Source: Shimia sp965227725 | GTDB lineage: Bacteria; Pseudomonadota; Alphaproteobacteria; Rhodobacterales; Rhodobacteraceae | DNA: 64,000 bases | Assembly: GCF_965227725.1 (NCBI RefSeq) | Contig: NZ_CBDDGH010000006.1 | Span: 685,650 to 749,649 of the forward strand | Direction: 5' to 3' | Shown: in pieces, positions 53,601 to 61,917 of the stretch | Position numbering within the stretch: position 1 is the stretch's first letter | How the letters are laid out: every line of letters begins with the position of its first letter | The notes under the pieces: generated by a model | Told to the model about the DNA's origin: nothing | Database searches by the model: none | The model's input: only the letters and a program-made list of their open reading frames with translations | Position numbers and translations under genes: made by a program

Positions 53601-54171
53601 ACTTCTAAGGCTTCAATCGAAAGGTCCAAAGCTCTGAAGGTCTCAGCGGCCAGCTGATTGTCCGTTTTTTTCTTTTGGGCTCAACCAAAGCCAAAATCCA
53701 CAAACGATCACTGCCACACAGATCGTGATGGACCATAACAGCACTCTCCGATCCATCCCACCTCACTTTCTTCAAAGCAGTTTAGCCCCCTAAGAGACAA
53801 TTCCCACAAGTCAGAATACACTTATTCCGGTTTAGAGGTGCCGTAACTTTTCCTAAGAAGTGTTTCGGTATTTTCGCAAAACGCTGGCAGTGCGCCGTCA
53901 CAGTGCTTCCACACTTGCCGAACCAAAAACGCAAGCAGCGCCCCTTTGGGCGCTAAGTGACTTCTATAAAATGCTAAATTTGGTTGCGGGAGCACGCAAC
54001 CGCCGTTACCGAACTGAGATAAGGTGCTGTATTTAAAGGAAATATATTCAAGTGAATGTACCTTACTCACCAAGAGCAGGCTATCCTTCGAGAGCCAGCC
54101 ACCGCAAAGTCGTGTAATGCAAAATCTCGATCAGCGGTCACACCCTAAGTCGAAACAATATGCAAAACGGT
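53601..54171. other. Intergenic region without supported gene
   Basis: No gene is recognised in this 571-base stretch between the insertion-sequence remnant and tonB. An 83-codon leftward frame at 53822-54073 has no family match and poor ribosome-site context. It may be inert sequence left by rearrangement around the element. Confidence 0.4.
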
Positions 54172-55026
54172 CTACCGACTAAAATTCAGAGCGATCTTGA
54201 AACTAAATGTTTCGCCCTCCAATCCTTTGGGCGCCTTCGGTCCTCTTTTTGCTGACCTGACAGCCGCAACGGCGGCCTTGTCGAGCGCCGAAACTCCAGA
54301 TGATCGCAAGATCTGCGTATTGGCAAAGCGACCATCGCGAGCAACCAATATGCGCACCACAACTCTCCCATTTCCATGATCACCTCTCGGGTACCTTTGG
54401 AAACGCGCTATTTTGTTGCGGATCTTGGCGCCCCAAACGGCTTTAAGCTTGGCCTTCTTGCCTTGTTCTGCCGTGCTAACCGTCGCTGTTGCAGTATTGC
54501 CCGCGTTGCTTCCACCGCTGCTACCAGCCGCGCGCTGTTCTTGTCGCCCGGACGAATTTACATCAGCCTTAAGCGCTTTCTCTTCCTTTGGTTGCAGCTC
54601 TACTTCATCGATTTCAGGACGCTCCTGTTGTTCTGCATCCGGATCTGGCTTTTTCTCATCAACAGGTGACGGTGGCAGCTGAGTCGCTAAGGGATCAATT
54701 TGAAATTGGTCTGGACTAGCGTCTTGCAAAGTAGGCAAACGCACTTCTGCACGGGGTGCAGAATCCTCCAATGTGGGAACAACAGGCGAGTTCAACATCG
54801 GCGTTTCGGCTTCCATGACATCATGTACATCAATGGACGTCTCTGGGGCCTGCTCCCAGCTCTTAACCATTTCCACGACGGTTGGGGCAGCACCCAGCAG
54901 AGAAACCATCTCCTCTCCACCCGAACCAGCCGCTTCCGAACCTGTTTTTGGCACAGTTGCAAAGACAGCGACATGCACTCCAACCGCCAAAGATGCAGCG
55001 ACACAAAACTCTAGGGTCCGCCTCAT
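54172..55026 (-). CDS. TonB-family energy transducer
   Basis: The product (284 residues) has one N-terminal membrane helix (about 5-24), a periplasm-spanning acidic and proline-rich middle (about 60-190) and a C-terminal TonB domain (about 200-282; RFQRYPRGDHGNGRVVVRILVARDG and RSSGVSALDKAAVAAV). It would pass energy from the ExbB/ExbD motor to the outer-membrane receptor encoded at the other end of the island. It is the last gene of the operon and overlaps exbD2 by 4 bases. Confidence 0.88.
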   Translation of the reverse strand: MRRTLEFCVAASLAVGVHVAVFATVPKTGSEAAGSGGEEMVSLLGAAPTVVEMVKSWEQAPETSIDVHDVMEAETPMLNSPVVPTLEDSAPRAEVRLPTLQDASPDQFQIDPLATQLPPSPVDEKKPDPDAEQQERPEIDEVELQPKEEKALKADVNSSGRQEQRAAGSSGGSNAGNTATATVSTAEQGKKAKLKAVWGAKIRNKIARFQRYPRGDHGNGRVVVRILVARDGRFANTQILRSSGVSALDKAAVAAVRSAKRGPKAPKGLEGETFSFKIALNFSR

Positions 55027-55406
55027 TGTGGCACCACAATCAACTCAACCTTGGACATGCCTGCAGCTGCAAGATCTGAAAGCGTTTTTGCCGCGATGTT
55101 GGAGGGAACATTTTGGTCCGCACGCACGCGAATAACCGAAGCCTTAGCGCTTTGCGCCAGCAGCTTGATTAACGCAGCTTCGCCTTCCTGACCGTCGAAA
55201 GACAAAATACCTTTTTCGCTTAGGAATACGACTGCCTCTGCCACAGGTTTCGCATCTACCTTTGCATTTGGTGGCGTAATTTTGAATGGGGTTGGCTCCG
55301 CCAAACGTGAGGTCATCAGGAAGAAAATAAGCAGAAGAAACACCACATTAATCATGGGAACAATGCTTTCTCCACGTACCCTGCGTTTTGGCTTTTCAAT
55401 TTGCAT
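55023..55406 (-). CDS. ExbD-like protein with Asn at the membrane-Asp position
   Basis: The product (127 residues) has the ExbD layout: a short cytoplasmic start, one membrane helix (about 18-36) and a periplasmic domain. The helix reads IVPMINVVFLLLIFF, whereas active ExbD and TolR proteins have Asp where this has Asn (the site of E. coli ExbD Asp25). The residue carries protons in the motor, so this copy is likely a structural partner of the neighbouring exbD product, which keeps the Asp. The start at 55406 is chosen since the family begins a few residues before the basic KPKRRVRGE stretch. Confidence 0.86.
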   Translation of the reverse strand: MQIEKPKRRVRGESIVPMINVVFLLLIFFLMTSRLAEPTPFKITPPNAKVDAKPVAEAVVFLSEKGILSFDGQEGEAALIKLLAQSAKASVIRVRADQNVPSNIAAKTLSDLAAAGMSKVELIVVPQ

Positions 55407-55410
55407 TGCT

Positions 55411-55782
55411 CTATTCAACCAAAACAACCGAGGTATAGCCCGCAGATCGCAGCGTTTGAGTGACGTCTACAATGCGTTGCAAAGGTGTTTCAGCACCACC
55501 CCGTAAAATAAGTGTATCATTCATCGTCTCGGTCAGCGGTGCGACGGAAGCGACAATATCTGCCACAACAATTCCATTCAACTTGACGTCATTTGAACCA
55601 ACTTCAATCAAACGTGGTGGACCGGAATAAACGCCGCCTCCCGCAGCAAGCGGCAAACTCAACATGGCGTCGGTGCCAAAACGAGAGGCCAGCATGAAGA
55701 ATACCAGCAAAAGAAACACCACATCTATCATAGGCGTTAAGCTGGGTTTTCTACGGGGACGAACACTTGGCTCTAAAAACAT
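55411..55782 (-). CDS. ExbD biopolymer transport protein
   Basis: The product (123 residues) has the canonical ExbD helix LTPMIDVVFLLLVFFMLAS with the proton-carrying Asp (about residue 19) and a periplasmic C-terminal domain. It lies one base after exbB and 4 bases before the second exbD-like gene, so the three are a single motor module. Confidence 0.9.
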   Translation of the reverse strand: MFLEPSVRPRRKPSLTPMIDVVFLLLVFFMLASRFGTDAMLSLPLAAGGGVYSGPPRLIEVGSNDVKLNGIVVADIVASVAPLTETMNDTLILRGGAETPLQRIVDVTQTLRSAGYTSVVLVE

Positions 55783-55783
55783 C

Positions 55784-56866
55784 TTATTCAGCCGCCACTT
55801 TGAGATCAGGCTCCGTGCCAAAGGCTACAAACAGACGTGTGACCGCATCCTCAATATCACGGTGGATACGATCAATGACACTCTCAAACCAAGTCAGAGC
55901 CGCGGAAGCTGGAATAGCGACTGCCATACCGGCAGCAGTAGTCAAAAGCGCTTCCCAAATGCCACCTGCAAGCTGTGATGGATCCGCATTGGAACCGGCA
56001 CTTTGCAGGGCTTGAAAGGCCGCAATCATGCCGAGTACCGTGCCCAGCAAGCCCAATAGCGGCGCGATAGTTGCTATAAGTTCAAGAGCTGAGAGCCCCG
56101 CACGCGCTTCAGCCAATTGATTTTTGGCGACACGCGCCGCATCCTCTCTGGCACGATCTTCATCAAATCGCCCCATAGCATTGAGAGTAGCAGTAATTAC
56201 TTTGGAACGCACGCCGCGCCGGGGGCGCACTATGTCAAGAGACAGCTGAGCATTTCCATTCTCGAAAGCTCGAATTGCCTGATCTGCTTTGCCTCGCGAC
56301 CATGCTCCCATCAAGGCCAGCTGCCAGATCTTCCAAAGGATCAAAGCCAATGTCACGACAGAAAGCGAAGCAATTGCCCAAATGCTTGGGCCACCATCGC
56401 GCAAGAACCGATAGGCGCCTGAAATCGCGGATTGCGCAACCTCGGTCAGCTCCTGCTGGCGAGTCATTGGCACAATGTCTTCATCCGTTATTGCGGTAAA
56501 AGACGCATCATCCATGATCGCTTCGTTCGCCAAAGCGTTTTGTTCTTCATCGGCTCCAATCTGCCTCTGTACAGGTGTGTTCCGATCTGCCGCTTCCGAA
56601 GCGCCTGCTGAATCCAAATCTGAATTTACGCGCGTTCCAGACCGCACATTTGCACCATTTGATTGCGGAACATCTGGCCCGTCATCCGTAACTTCAGATG
56701 TGGGTGATATCGAATTTAGGCTTGGCGCATTCGTCTCCACCTGAGGCGCGCTCAATACGGGCACGGATGCCGTCTCAGAGGCAACTTCGGACCCCAATGG
56801 GGAAGTTTGAGACAACGCTGAGAAAGGCAACACGAGAGCGGAAAGGAGTATAAGAACTCTAGTCAT
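55784..56866 (-). CDS. ExbB/TolQ-type proton channel protein with long N-terminal region
   Basis: The product (360 residues) begins with a signal-like segment (MTRVLILLSALVLPFSALSQ) and about 140 polar residues, then the ExbB channel core: first membrane helix near 175-195, then the pair of helices in LSALELIATIAPLLGLLGTVLGMIAAF (about 250-280) and GGIWEALLTTAAGMAVAIPASAAL (about 295-320). N-terminally extended ExbB proteins exist in many TonB systems. The start overlaps the stop of the reductase gene upstream (TGATG). Confidence 0.87.
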   Translation of the reverse strand: MTRVLILLSALVLPFSALSQTSPLGSEVASETASVPVLSAPQVETNAPSLNSISPTSEVTDDGPDVPQSNGANVRSGTRVNSDLDSAGASEAADRNTPVQRQIGADEEQNALANEAIMDDASFTAITDEDIVPMTRQQELTEVAQSAISGAYRFLRDGGPSIWAIASLSVVTLALILWKIWQLALMGAWSRGKADQAIRAFENGNAQLSLDIVRPRRGVRSKVITATLNAMGRFDEDRAREDAARVAKNQLAEARAGLSALELIATIAPLLGLLGTVLGMIAAFQALQSAGSNADPSQLAGGIWEALLTTAAGMAVAIPASAALTWFESVIDRIHRDIEDAVTRLFVAFGTEPDLKVAAE

Positions 56867-57912
56867 CAACGGCTCCAGTACGTCGCGATATAGTGCTGTT
56901 TGGTGTCGATGTTTGCACCGCTGCAAAAGGCGCGCACTTTGGCGACATCCTCTTTTTCTGACGCAAACCACAGCATATGGTCCGCATGATCTTTTCGGTC
57001 CGTAATGGCTTGAGCAGCGAGCCCTTCACAAGCATTCCGTTTTACCCATTCGGGTTTCAATCGAGGATGTTCCGGGAAAATATAACCACAGGCTTCTCCT
57101 CCATCAGCCATCACAACAATCTTGCCAGTACTGTCTCGTGGTAACCCCTCCAAAAGGCGGGCGACCGCCGGAAATGCCGTTTCATCTGCATAGACCGCAA
57201 TTCTATTTGTTTTTGGGATACCCCCTCCACCCGGCCCGGTGAGGCCAATCTTGGAACCTTTGACCGCGGCTTTTGCCCATTCCGTAGTCCGCCCGCCAGC
57301 ATGCAAAAAAACGTCAAATTCAAGTTCTTTGGCTGCAATATCTGCCCGCCGTACGGTGTAAACCGGTCGGTGCAGCGCCTTGTCCCCTTTCGGCCAAACG
57401 GTCACACCCTTTTCATTTACCGTTGGCCAATCCGGTGAGTTATCGCCTACCGCTGGCAAAATTATCCTAAAATGAATAGCGGAATCGACGAAATTTCTAA
57501 CATCCTCAACGTGCAGCACGACACGCATGAAATCACCACCGATTGCACGCACTGATTTTACTGTTGCAAATTGGAAGTTAGGGGGATGCCCCTGATGCAA
57601 ACTAGCATCTGACCAAACAAGCGTTTCAACAAGTTCTGGTGCGAAATGCGAGATGCTTTCTACGAGGCTCTCTTTCAAAATAAATAACGTATCTGCACGT
57701 TTTGACATGGCAACGGCTTTTACACCGCCTTTGATATCCTGGAATGAGAGATCCCCGTATTCTGTCGACATCCGGACCATTTTCTCGGTGTTAGTCGACA
57801 GAGTTAGATCATGTTCCTCGGCCTCGTGCATGAGCAGCGCGCGAACTGCAGCGAACGCCAAGCCCGACAGACTTGTCTCGGCCACATGTGGAAAGAGTGT
57901 TTGCTCAGTCAT
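56866..57912 (-). CDS. Siderophore-interacting protein (ferric-siderophore reductase, ViuB/SIP type)
   Basis: The product (348 residues) is a cytoplasmic flavin reductase that frees iron from an imported siderophore. It has an N-terminal DUF2218-like segment (about 1-105; VRALLMHEAEEH), then the FAD-binding core with RPVYTVRRAD (about 205-214), FLHAGGRTTEWAKAA and VYADETAFPAVARLLEGLP, and the C-terminal SIP domain (WFASEKEDVAKVRAF and the family's terminal HYIATYWSR). Start 57912 is the first family-like Met. It lies between the ABC ATPase and exbB. Confidence 0.88.
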   Translation of the reverse strand: MTEQTLFPHVAETSLSGLAFAAVRALLMHEAEEHDLTLSTNTEKMVRMSTEYGDLSFQDIKGGVKAVAMSKRADTLFILKESLVESISHFAPELVETLVWSDASLHQGHPPNFQFATVKSVRAIGGDFMRVVLHVEDVRNFVDSAIHFRIILPAVGDNSPDWPTVNEKGVTVWPKGDKALHRPVYTVRRADIAAKELEFDVFLHAGGRTTEWAKAAVKGSKIGLTGPGGGGIPKTNRIAVYADETAFPAVARLLEGLPRDSTGKIVVMADGGEACGYIFPEHPRLKPEWVKRNACEGLAAQAITDRKDHADHMLWFASEKEDVAKVRAFCSGANIDTKQHYIATYWSR

Positions 57913-57923
57913 AAGGTGCGCCC

Positions 57924-58706
57924 CTATTTTGGAATGACATGGGGATGACCATGCAGCGGATCTGCGATCACGGTACAAGGCAATGAAAAAATCTCGCCCA
58001 TCATCGCTTCTGTGATGACGTCTTCCGGACCACCCTCAATTTGCACACGACCGTCTTTCAAAGCGACGATGTGATCTGCAAAACGCGCGGCCAGATTGAT
58101 ATCATGCAGCACCATTGCAACCGTGCGCCCGGTCTCTTTGTTCAGCGTCTGCACAAGGGTCAGCAGCTCAATCTGATGAGGCAGATCAAGGTAGGTGGTT
58201 GGCTCATCCAACAGCAAAATGTCTGTGTCTTGGGCCAGCGCCATCGCAATCCAGGCGCGTTGCCGTTGGCCGCCAGAGAGCGTGTCGAGGCTGCGTTGCG
58301 CATGATGCGCCATGCCCGTCAGCTCCAAAGCGCGCGCCACGGCAGCGCGATCTGCTTGGGACCATTGCTGCAGCGCCGATTGATGCGGTGTCCGCCCCCG
58401 GCGTACCAGATCATGAACAGAGATATCCTCCGGCGCCACAGGGGACTGGGGCAAAACCGCAAGCGATTGCGCCACGGATTTGGACCTCTGCTTGGCAATC
58501 GCTTTTCCATCCAGCACGATCTGACCGCTATCCACCTTCTGTAGCCGCGACAGGGATCGCAGCGAGGTGGATTTCCCGCAGGCGTTGGGCCCGACAATGA
58601 CCGTCACTTTACCATCAGGCACATCCAGAGAAAGCGCGTTTAAGACGGGCTTGTTGCCAAAGGCAACAGAGACGGTTTCAGCCCGTAATCTGGCAGATTG
58701 GCTCAT
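57924..58706 (-). CDS. Iron-siderophore ABC transporter ATP-binding protein
   Basis: The product (260 residues) is a FepC/FecE-type ATPase: Walker A GPNACGKST (about 39-47), signature LSGGQRQRAWIAMALAQ (about 143-159), Walker B ILLLDEPTTYLD (about 163-174), H-loop MVLHDINLAA. The ATG at 58706 shares a base with the permease stop (TGATG); an upstream Met would overlap the permease. Confidence 0.9.
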   Translation of the reverse strand: MSQSARLRAETVSVAFGNKPVLNALSLDVPDGKVTVIVGPNACGKSTSLRSLSRLQKVDSGQIVLDGKAIAKQRSKSVAQSLAVLPQSPVAPEDISVHDLVRRGRTPHQSALQQWSQADRAAVARALELTGMAHHAQRSLDTLSGGQRQRAWIAMALAQDTDILLLDEPTTYLDLPHQIELLTLVQTLNKETGRTVAMVLHDINLAARFADHIVALKDGRVQIEGGPEDVITEAMMGEIFSLPCTVIADPLHGHPHVIPK

Positions 58707-59722
58707 CAAAGGTTTCCTCTTCGGAATTGTCGCATCAGCAGCCACATCAGAACCGGCGCACCGATTAATGCTGTGAACACACCGGCGGGAAGCTGGACAA
58801 AGGGAACGGAACGCGCCACCAGATCAGCCAGCAATGTGACCACAGCGCCCACCAAAGCCGCTGCAAAAACAGCCGGTTGCCCCCCGCGCACAATCCCGCG
58901 TGCGATTGGCCCCGATACAAATGACACAAAGGGAAGCGGGCCGGCTACGCTGACGGCCAAGGCCACGAGCGCGACCGCTACGCCGGTGATCAGCAGGCGC
59001 AGGGAGACCAGCGACAGGCCAAGCCCAACCACGGTTTCATCACTCATTGCCAAACGCGCAAGTGGGAAGAGCAGCCAGACAATCAATGGCAGGAGCAAGG
59101 CGATACCGCCCCAGATCAGGGCAACATCCTCATAAGAGCGCGTGTTCAGAGACCCTGTCAGCCATTGGGCCATATCCGCTGCGATGCGTTCATCTGTCCA
59201 GCTGAGCAAAAGATCCGCCGCTGCTGCCAGTGACAGGCTCACGCCGATACCGACCAAAATCAAACGGTTGATCTGAAGCCCATTGTTCCAGGCCAAGAGT
59301 GCGACCGTCAGCGCTGTTGCCACGCCGCCAGCCAAGGCCCCTGCCACAACCATGCCCCCGGTCAGCAAAACCGCCAGCAAAGCCCCGAAATTTGCACCTG
59401 CGGTAAAGCCGATCACATCGGGTGATGCCAGAGGGTTGCGCAACATGGTTTGAAACATTGCGCCAGCCATGCCAAAGGCAGCCCCTGCCCCAATTGCCAC
59501 CAATATACGCGGCAGACGGTGCTCCAGAACAATCATCGCCTCCACCCCGTCAAGCTGGCCAGCCAGACCAAGCAGGAGTTGCGGGATGCTCAGTGGATAG
59601 CTGCCAATGCTGAGCGAAAGTAAGGCGACAGACAGGCCAAGCAGAGACAGCAAGGCGCCAGCCACCACGGCGCGGGGGCTGATTTCAAAAGAAAAGCGCG
59701 AGGTTTGCAGCGAGATGCTCAT
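58706..59722 (-). CDS. Iron-siderophore ABC permease 2 (FecCD family)
   Basis: The product (338 residues) has about ten membrane segments and the family's HRLPRILVAIGAGAAFGMAGA (about 68-88) and NPLASPDVIGFTAGANFGA (about 96-114). The cytoplasmic coupling loop is near GLGLSLVSLRLL. It pairs with permease 1, whose stop it overlaps by 4 bases. Confidence 0.9.
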   Translation of the reverse strand: MSISLQTSRFSFEISPRAVVAGALLSLLGLSVALLSLSIGSYPLSIPQLLLGLAGQLDGVEAMIVLEHRLPRILVAIGAGAAFGMAGAMFQTMLRNPLASPDVIGFTAGANFGALLAVLLTGGMVVAGALAGGVATALTVALLAWNNGLQINRLILVGIGVSLSLAAAADLLLSWTDERIAADMAQWLTGSLNTRSYEDVALIWGGIALLLPLIVWLLFPLARLAMSDETVVGLGLSLVSLRLLITGVAVALVALAVSVAGPLPFVSFVSGPIARGIVRGGQPAVFAAALVGAVVTLLADLVARSVPFVQLPAGVFTALIGAPVLMWLLMRQFRRGNL

Positions 59723-60747
59723 AGTTTTCGTCCACCCCCTCTGCGCACCATAACCACCAGCGTTGGGCCGCCGATCAGCGCCGCCATAACACCAGCCTGC
59801 ATATTGTCGCCAAGCAGTGGCAGCCGTCCCAGAAGATCGGCCATCAGGAGCAGGCCTGCACCGATTACAGCACTGAAGCCAACCATCCAGCGCATATCCT
59901 GCCGGGCAAAGGCGCGCGCGATGTGCGGCACCATCAGCCCGATAAAGGCAATGGGCCCTGCCAGCGCCACAGTGCTGGCCGCGAGCAAAACAATCGCCAG
60001 GCCGCTGATCAATTTCGCCAGCCCGACATTGATGCCAAGCCCCTTGGCGGTGTCTTCCCCCAACATCAGCGCATTGAGCAGATGTGCGGACATAATCGCG
60101 ACCAAAAATCCTGCGGCAAAAAATGGCAAGAGCGCGCTGATATCGTCAAAGCTGATGCCATCCAGACCGCCGAGCACCCAAAATCGATACACGTCCAGAC
60201 TTTGTCGGCTCATCAACAAAACCGCCCGTGTCATGGCAAGAAAGAAGGCGGTTATGGCGGCCCCAGCCAGCAACAAACGCGCCGGGTTGGCTTGTGCACC
60301 GCCGCCCAGGACAAAGACACTCAGAGCTCCCAAAGTGCCCCCTGCCATGGCAACCCAGATAAACTGGCTTGGGTCGCTCCAGCGCAGTGCAAAGACAACC
60401 AAAACAACCCCGAAGGCTGCACCGGCGTTGATCCCAAGCAGCCCCGGATCGGCCAGTGGGTTGCGGGTCATACCTTGAATCAGAGCGCCGGCAACGCCCA
60501 GAGCACTGCCTGCAAGTATCGCAGCCAATAGGCGCGGCAGACGGATTTCACGGACCACGATATGCTCCGCAACAGAGCTTTCAAAACCAACAAAAAGCGC
60601 AAACACGTCGCTCCAAGACACCGCGCGATATCCAAAGCGCAGCGCCATGACCGCAAGGCACATCACGGCGCAGGTCGCGATCAGCAACCAAAGCCCACGC
60701 CTGTCTTGTAACCGCAACATGGGCGCTTCTGAGGTGTATACGCTCAT
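59719..60747 (-). CDS. Iron-siderophore ABC permease 1 (FecCD family)
   Basis: The product (342 residues) is the partner permease, with IRLPRLLAAILAGSALGVAGA (about 68-88) and NPLADPGLLGINAGAAFG (about 95-112) and about ten hydrophobic segments. It overlaps both neighbours by 4 bases, indicating coupled translation. Confidence 0.9.
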   Translation of the reverse strand: MSVYTSEAPMLRLQDRRGLWLLIATCAVMCLAVMALRFGYRAVSWSDVFALFVGFESSVAEHIVVREIRLPRLLAAILAGSALGVAGALIQGMTRNPLADPGLLGINAGAAFGVVLVVFALRWSDPSQFIWVAMAGGTLGALSVFVLGGGAQANPARLLLAGAAITAFFLAMTRAVLLMSRQSLDVYRFWVLGGLDGISFDDISALLPFFAAGFLVAIMSAHLLNALMLGEDTAKGLGINVGLAKLISGLAIVLLAASTVALAGPIAFIGLMVPHIARAFARQDMRWMVGFSAVIGAGLLLMADLLGRLPLLGDNMQAGVMAALIGGPTLVVMVRRGGGRKL

Positions 60748-61736
60748 GGCTGCACCTCTGGCAGAATGCCCGCCTGTTGAGAGGAGGACACCACGGTTGC
60801 CGGATCACCGTCCATTGCAGCTTCAAGCAAAGGCACCAAAGCGTCCAGTGTGTAGTCAATGCTCAATGGGCTCGCATGGGACAACGCAGCGGTCACATCA
60901 ACGCCCAGATAGATTTCACGGCCTTCCTGATAGGCGCGCATGGTGTGTCGCAGTGGCAAGCTATTGAGACGCGCGACATTTTTGCCTGCGTCAATCCAGA
61001 TCAGGGCATCCGCATCAATAGGCTCTGTGACCTCTTCAGGGATCAATTTATAAAAACTGTCAAACAACCCGATGTCTTTGAGCGCGGGCGGTTCTTGAAA
61101 GCCGAGCTCTGCCATGAATTGCCCGCGAATGTCGCGGCTGGAATAGGCCCCGGTGCTGCCTGACCAGACCACCACGGAGGTGGCGCCCTGCCAGTCCGGA
61201 TGAGCGGCGCGGATATCTGCGAAGCGCCCCTGAATGCGCGCGATTTGCGCCTCAGCAATCGACTGCCGCCCAGTTGCAAGCCCCAGAACGCGGTGCATCT
61301 CCGCCCATGGGGCGCCGTAGTCCCCCCATGCCTCCTGCGTGGCGATAGTGGGCGCGATCTGACTCAGAAGCGCATAGTCTTTTTCAGTCATGCCACTCCA
61401 CTGCCCTACAATCAGGTCAGGTTTCATTGCGGCGATTTGTTCAATGTCGATCTCGCCGCGCATGACGATGGGGGTTCCGTCTCCCAATGCATCTTGCGCC
61501 CAGGGCCAAACCCCATAGGGATGCGAGCCGTACCACATGCGCAAAGCATGAGGCACTACGCCCAGCGAAAGCAGAAAGTCGTGCCCTATAAAGCTCAGAG
61601 ACACAATTTTTTTTGGCTCAGACAGAACAACCGCAGAACCATATTTGTGAGTGATTTCAACAGGGAAAGACTCTGACTTCGCCGCAATAGGACAGAGCAA
61701 GGAAATCAATAGTGCCAATTTATGAAAAGCACGCAA
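60744..61736 (-). CDS. Iron-siderophore ABC binding protein
   Basis: The product (330 residues) is a periplasmic FecB/FepB-type protein (KKIVSLSFIGHDFLLSLGV; MKPDLIVGQWSGMTEKDY) with a signal peptide ending about IAAKSES. No good ATG exists near the signal peptide. A TTG at 61736 with AGAGGTG upstream gives a normal signal peptide, so I place the start there; a GTG 12 bases upstream is the alternative, and the distant ATG at 61853 would add 39 unlikely residues. It is the first gene of the nine-gene leftward operon to tonB. Confidence 0.82.
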   Translation of the reverse strand: MRAFHKLALLISLLCPIAAKSESFPVEITHKYGSAVVLSEPKKIVSLSFIGHDFLLSLGVVPHALRMWYGSHPYGVWPWAQDALGDGTPIVMRGEIDIEQIAAMKPDLIVGQWSGMTEKDYALLSQIAPTIATQEAWGDYGAPWAEMHRVLGLATGRQSIAEAQIARIQGRFADIRAAHPDWQGATSVVVWSGSTGAYSSRDIRGQFMAELGFQEPPALKDIGLFDSFYKLIPEEVTEPIDADALIWIDAGKNVARLNSLPLRHTMRAYQEGREIYLGVDVTAALSHASPLSIDYTLDALVPLLEAAMDGDPATVVSSSQQAGILPEVQP

Positions 61737-61853
61737 TTTCCGCACCTCTTGCTTGCATATCCATGTGAAGTGGACTGTCCAAAACTCGAGGCTGGCTACC
61801 GGTGGGCAACTGAATGTACCGGCAGTGGCTGAAGTGCTTGGGTAGTTCGGCAA

Positions 61854-61868
61854 AGTAATTTTGTCAAG
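61854..61868 (-). promoter_or_regulatory. Candidate iron-responsive site or promoter element, copy 2
   Basis: AGTAATTTTGTCAAG differs at one base from the sequence at 1565-1579. It lies about 118 bases before the binding-protein start, between the receptor gene stop and this operon, and contains TTGACA in leftward reading. Confidence 0.45.
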
Positions 61869-61876
61869 ATTTTAGA

Positions 61877-61905
61877 GGGCCAGCCACGGTGTGCGCGATT
61901 GGCCC
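61877..61905 (-). terminator. Hairpin after the TonB-dependent receptor gene
   Basis: GGGCCA (61877-61882) pairs with TGGCCC (61900-61905). It lies 13 bases downstream of the receptor stop read leftward and may attenuate readthrough into the transport operon. Confidence 0.5.
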
Positions 61906-61917
61906 CTTGTTGTTTGA

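Noticed and set aside
53822..54073. 83-codon leftward open frame before tonB
   Set aside because: No family match and no clear start signal.
61737..61853. Upstream ATG start for the siderophore binding protein
   Set aside because: It would add 39 residues before a normal signal peptide; TTG at 61736 with AGAGGTG fits better.
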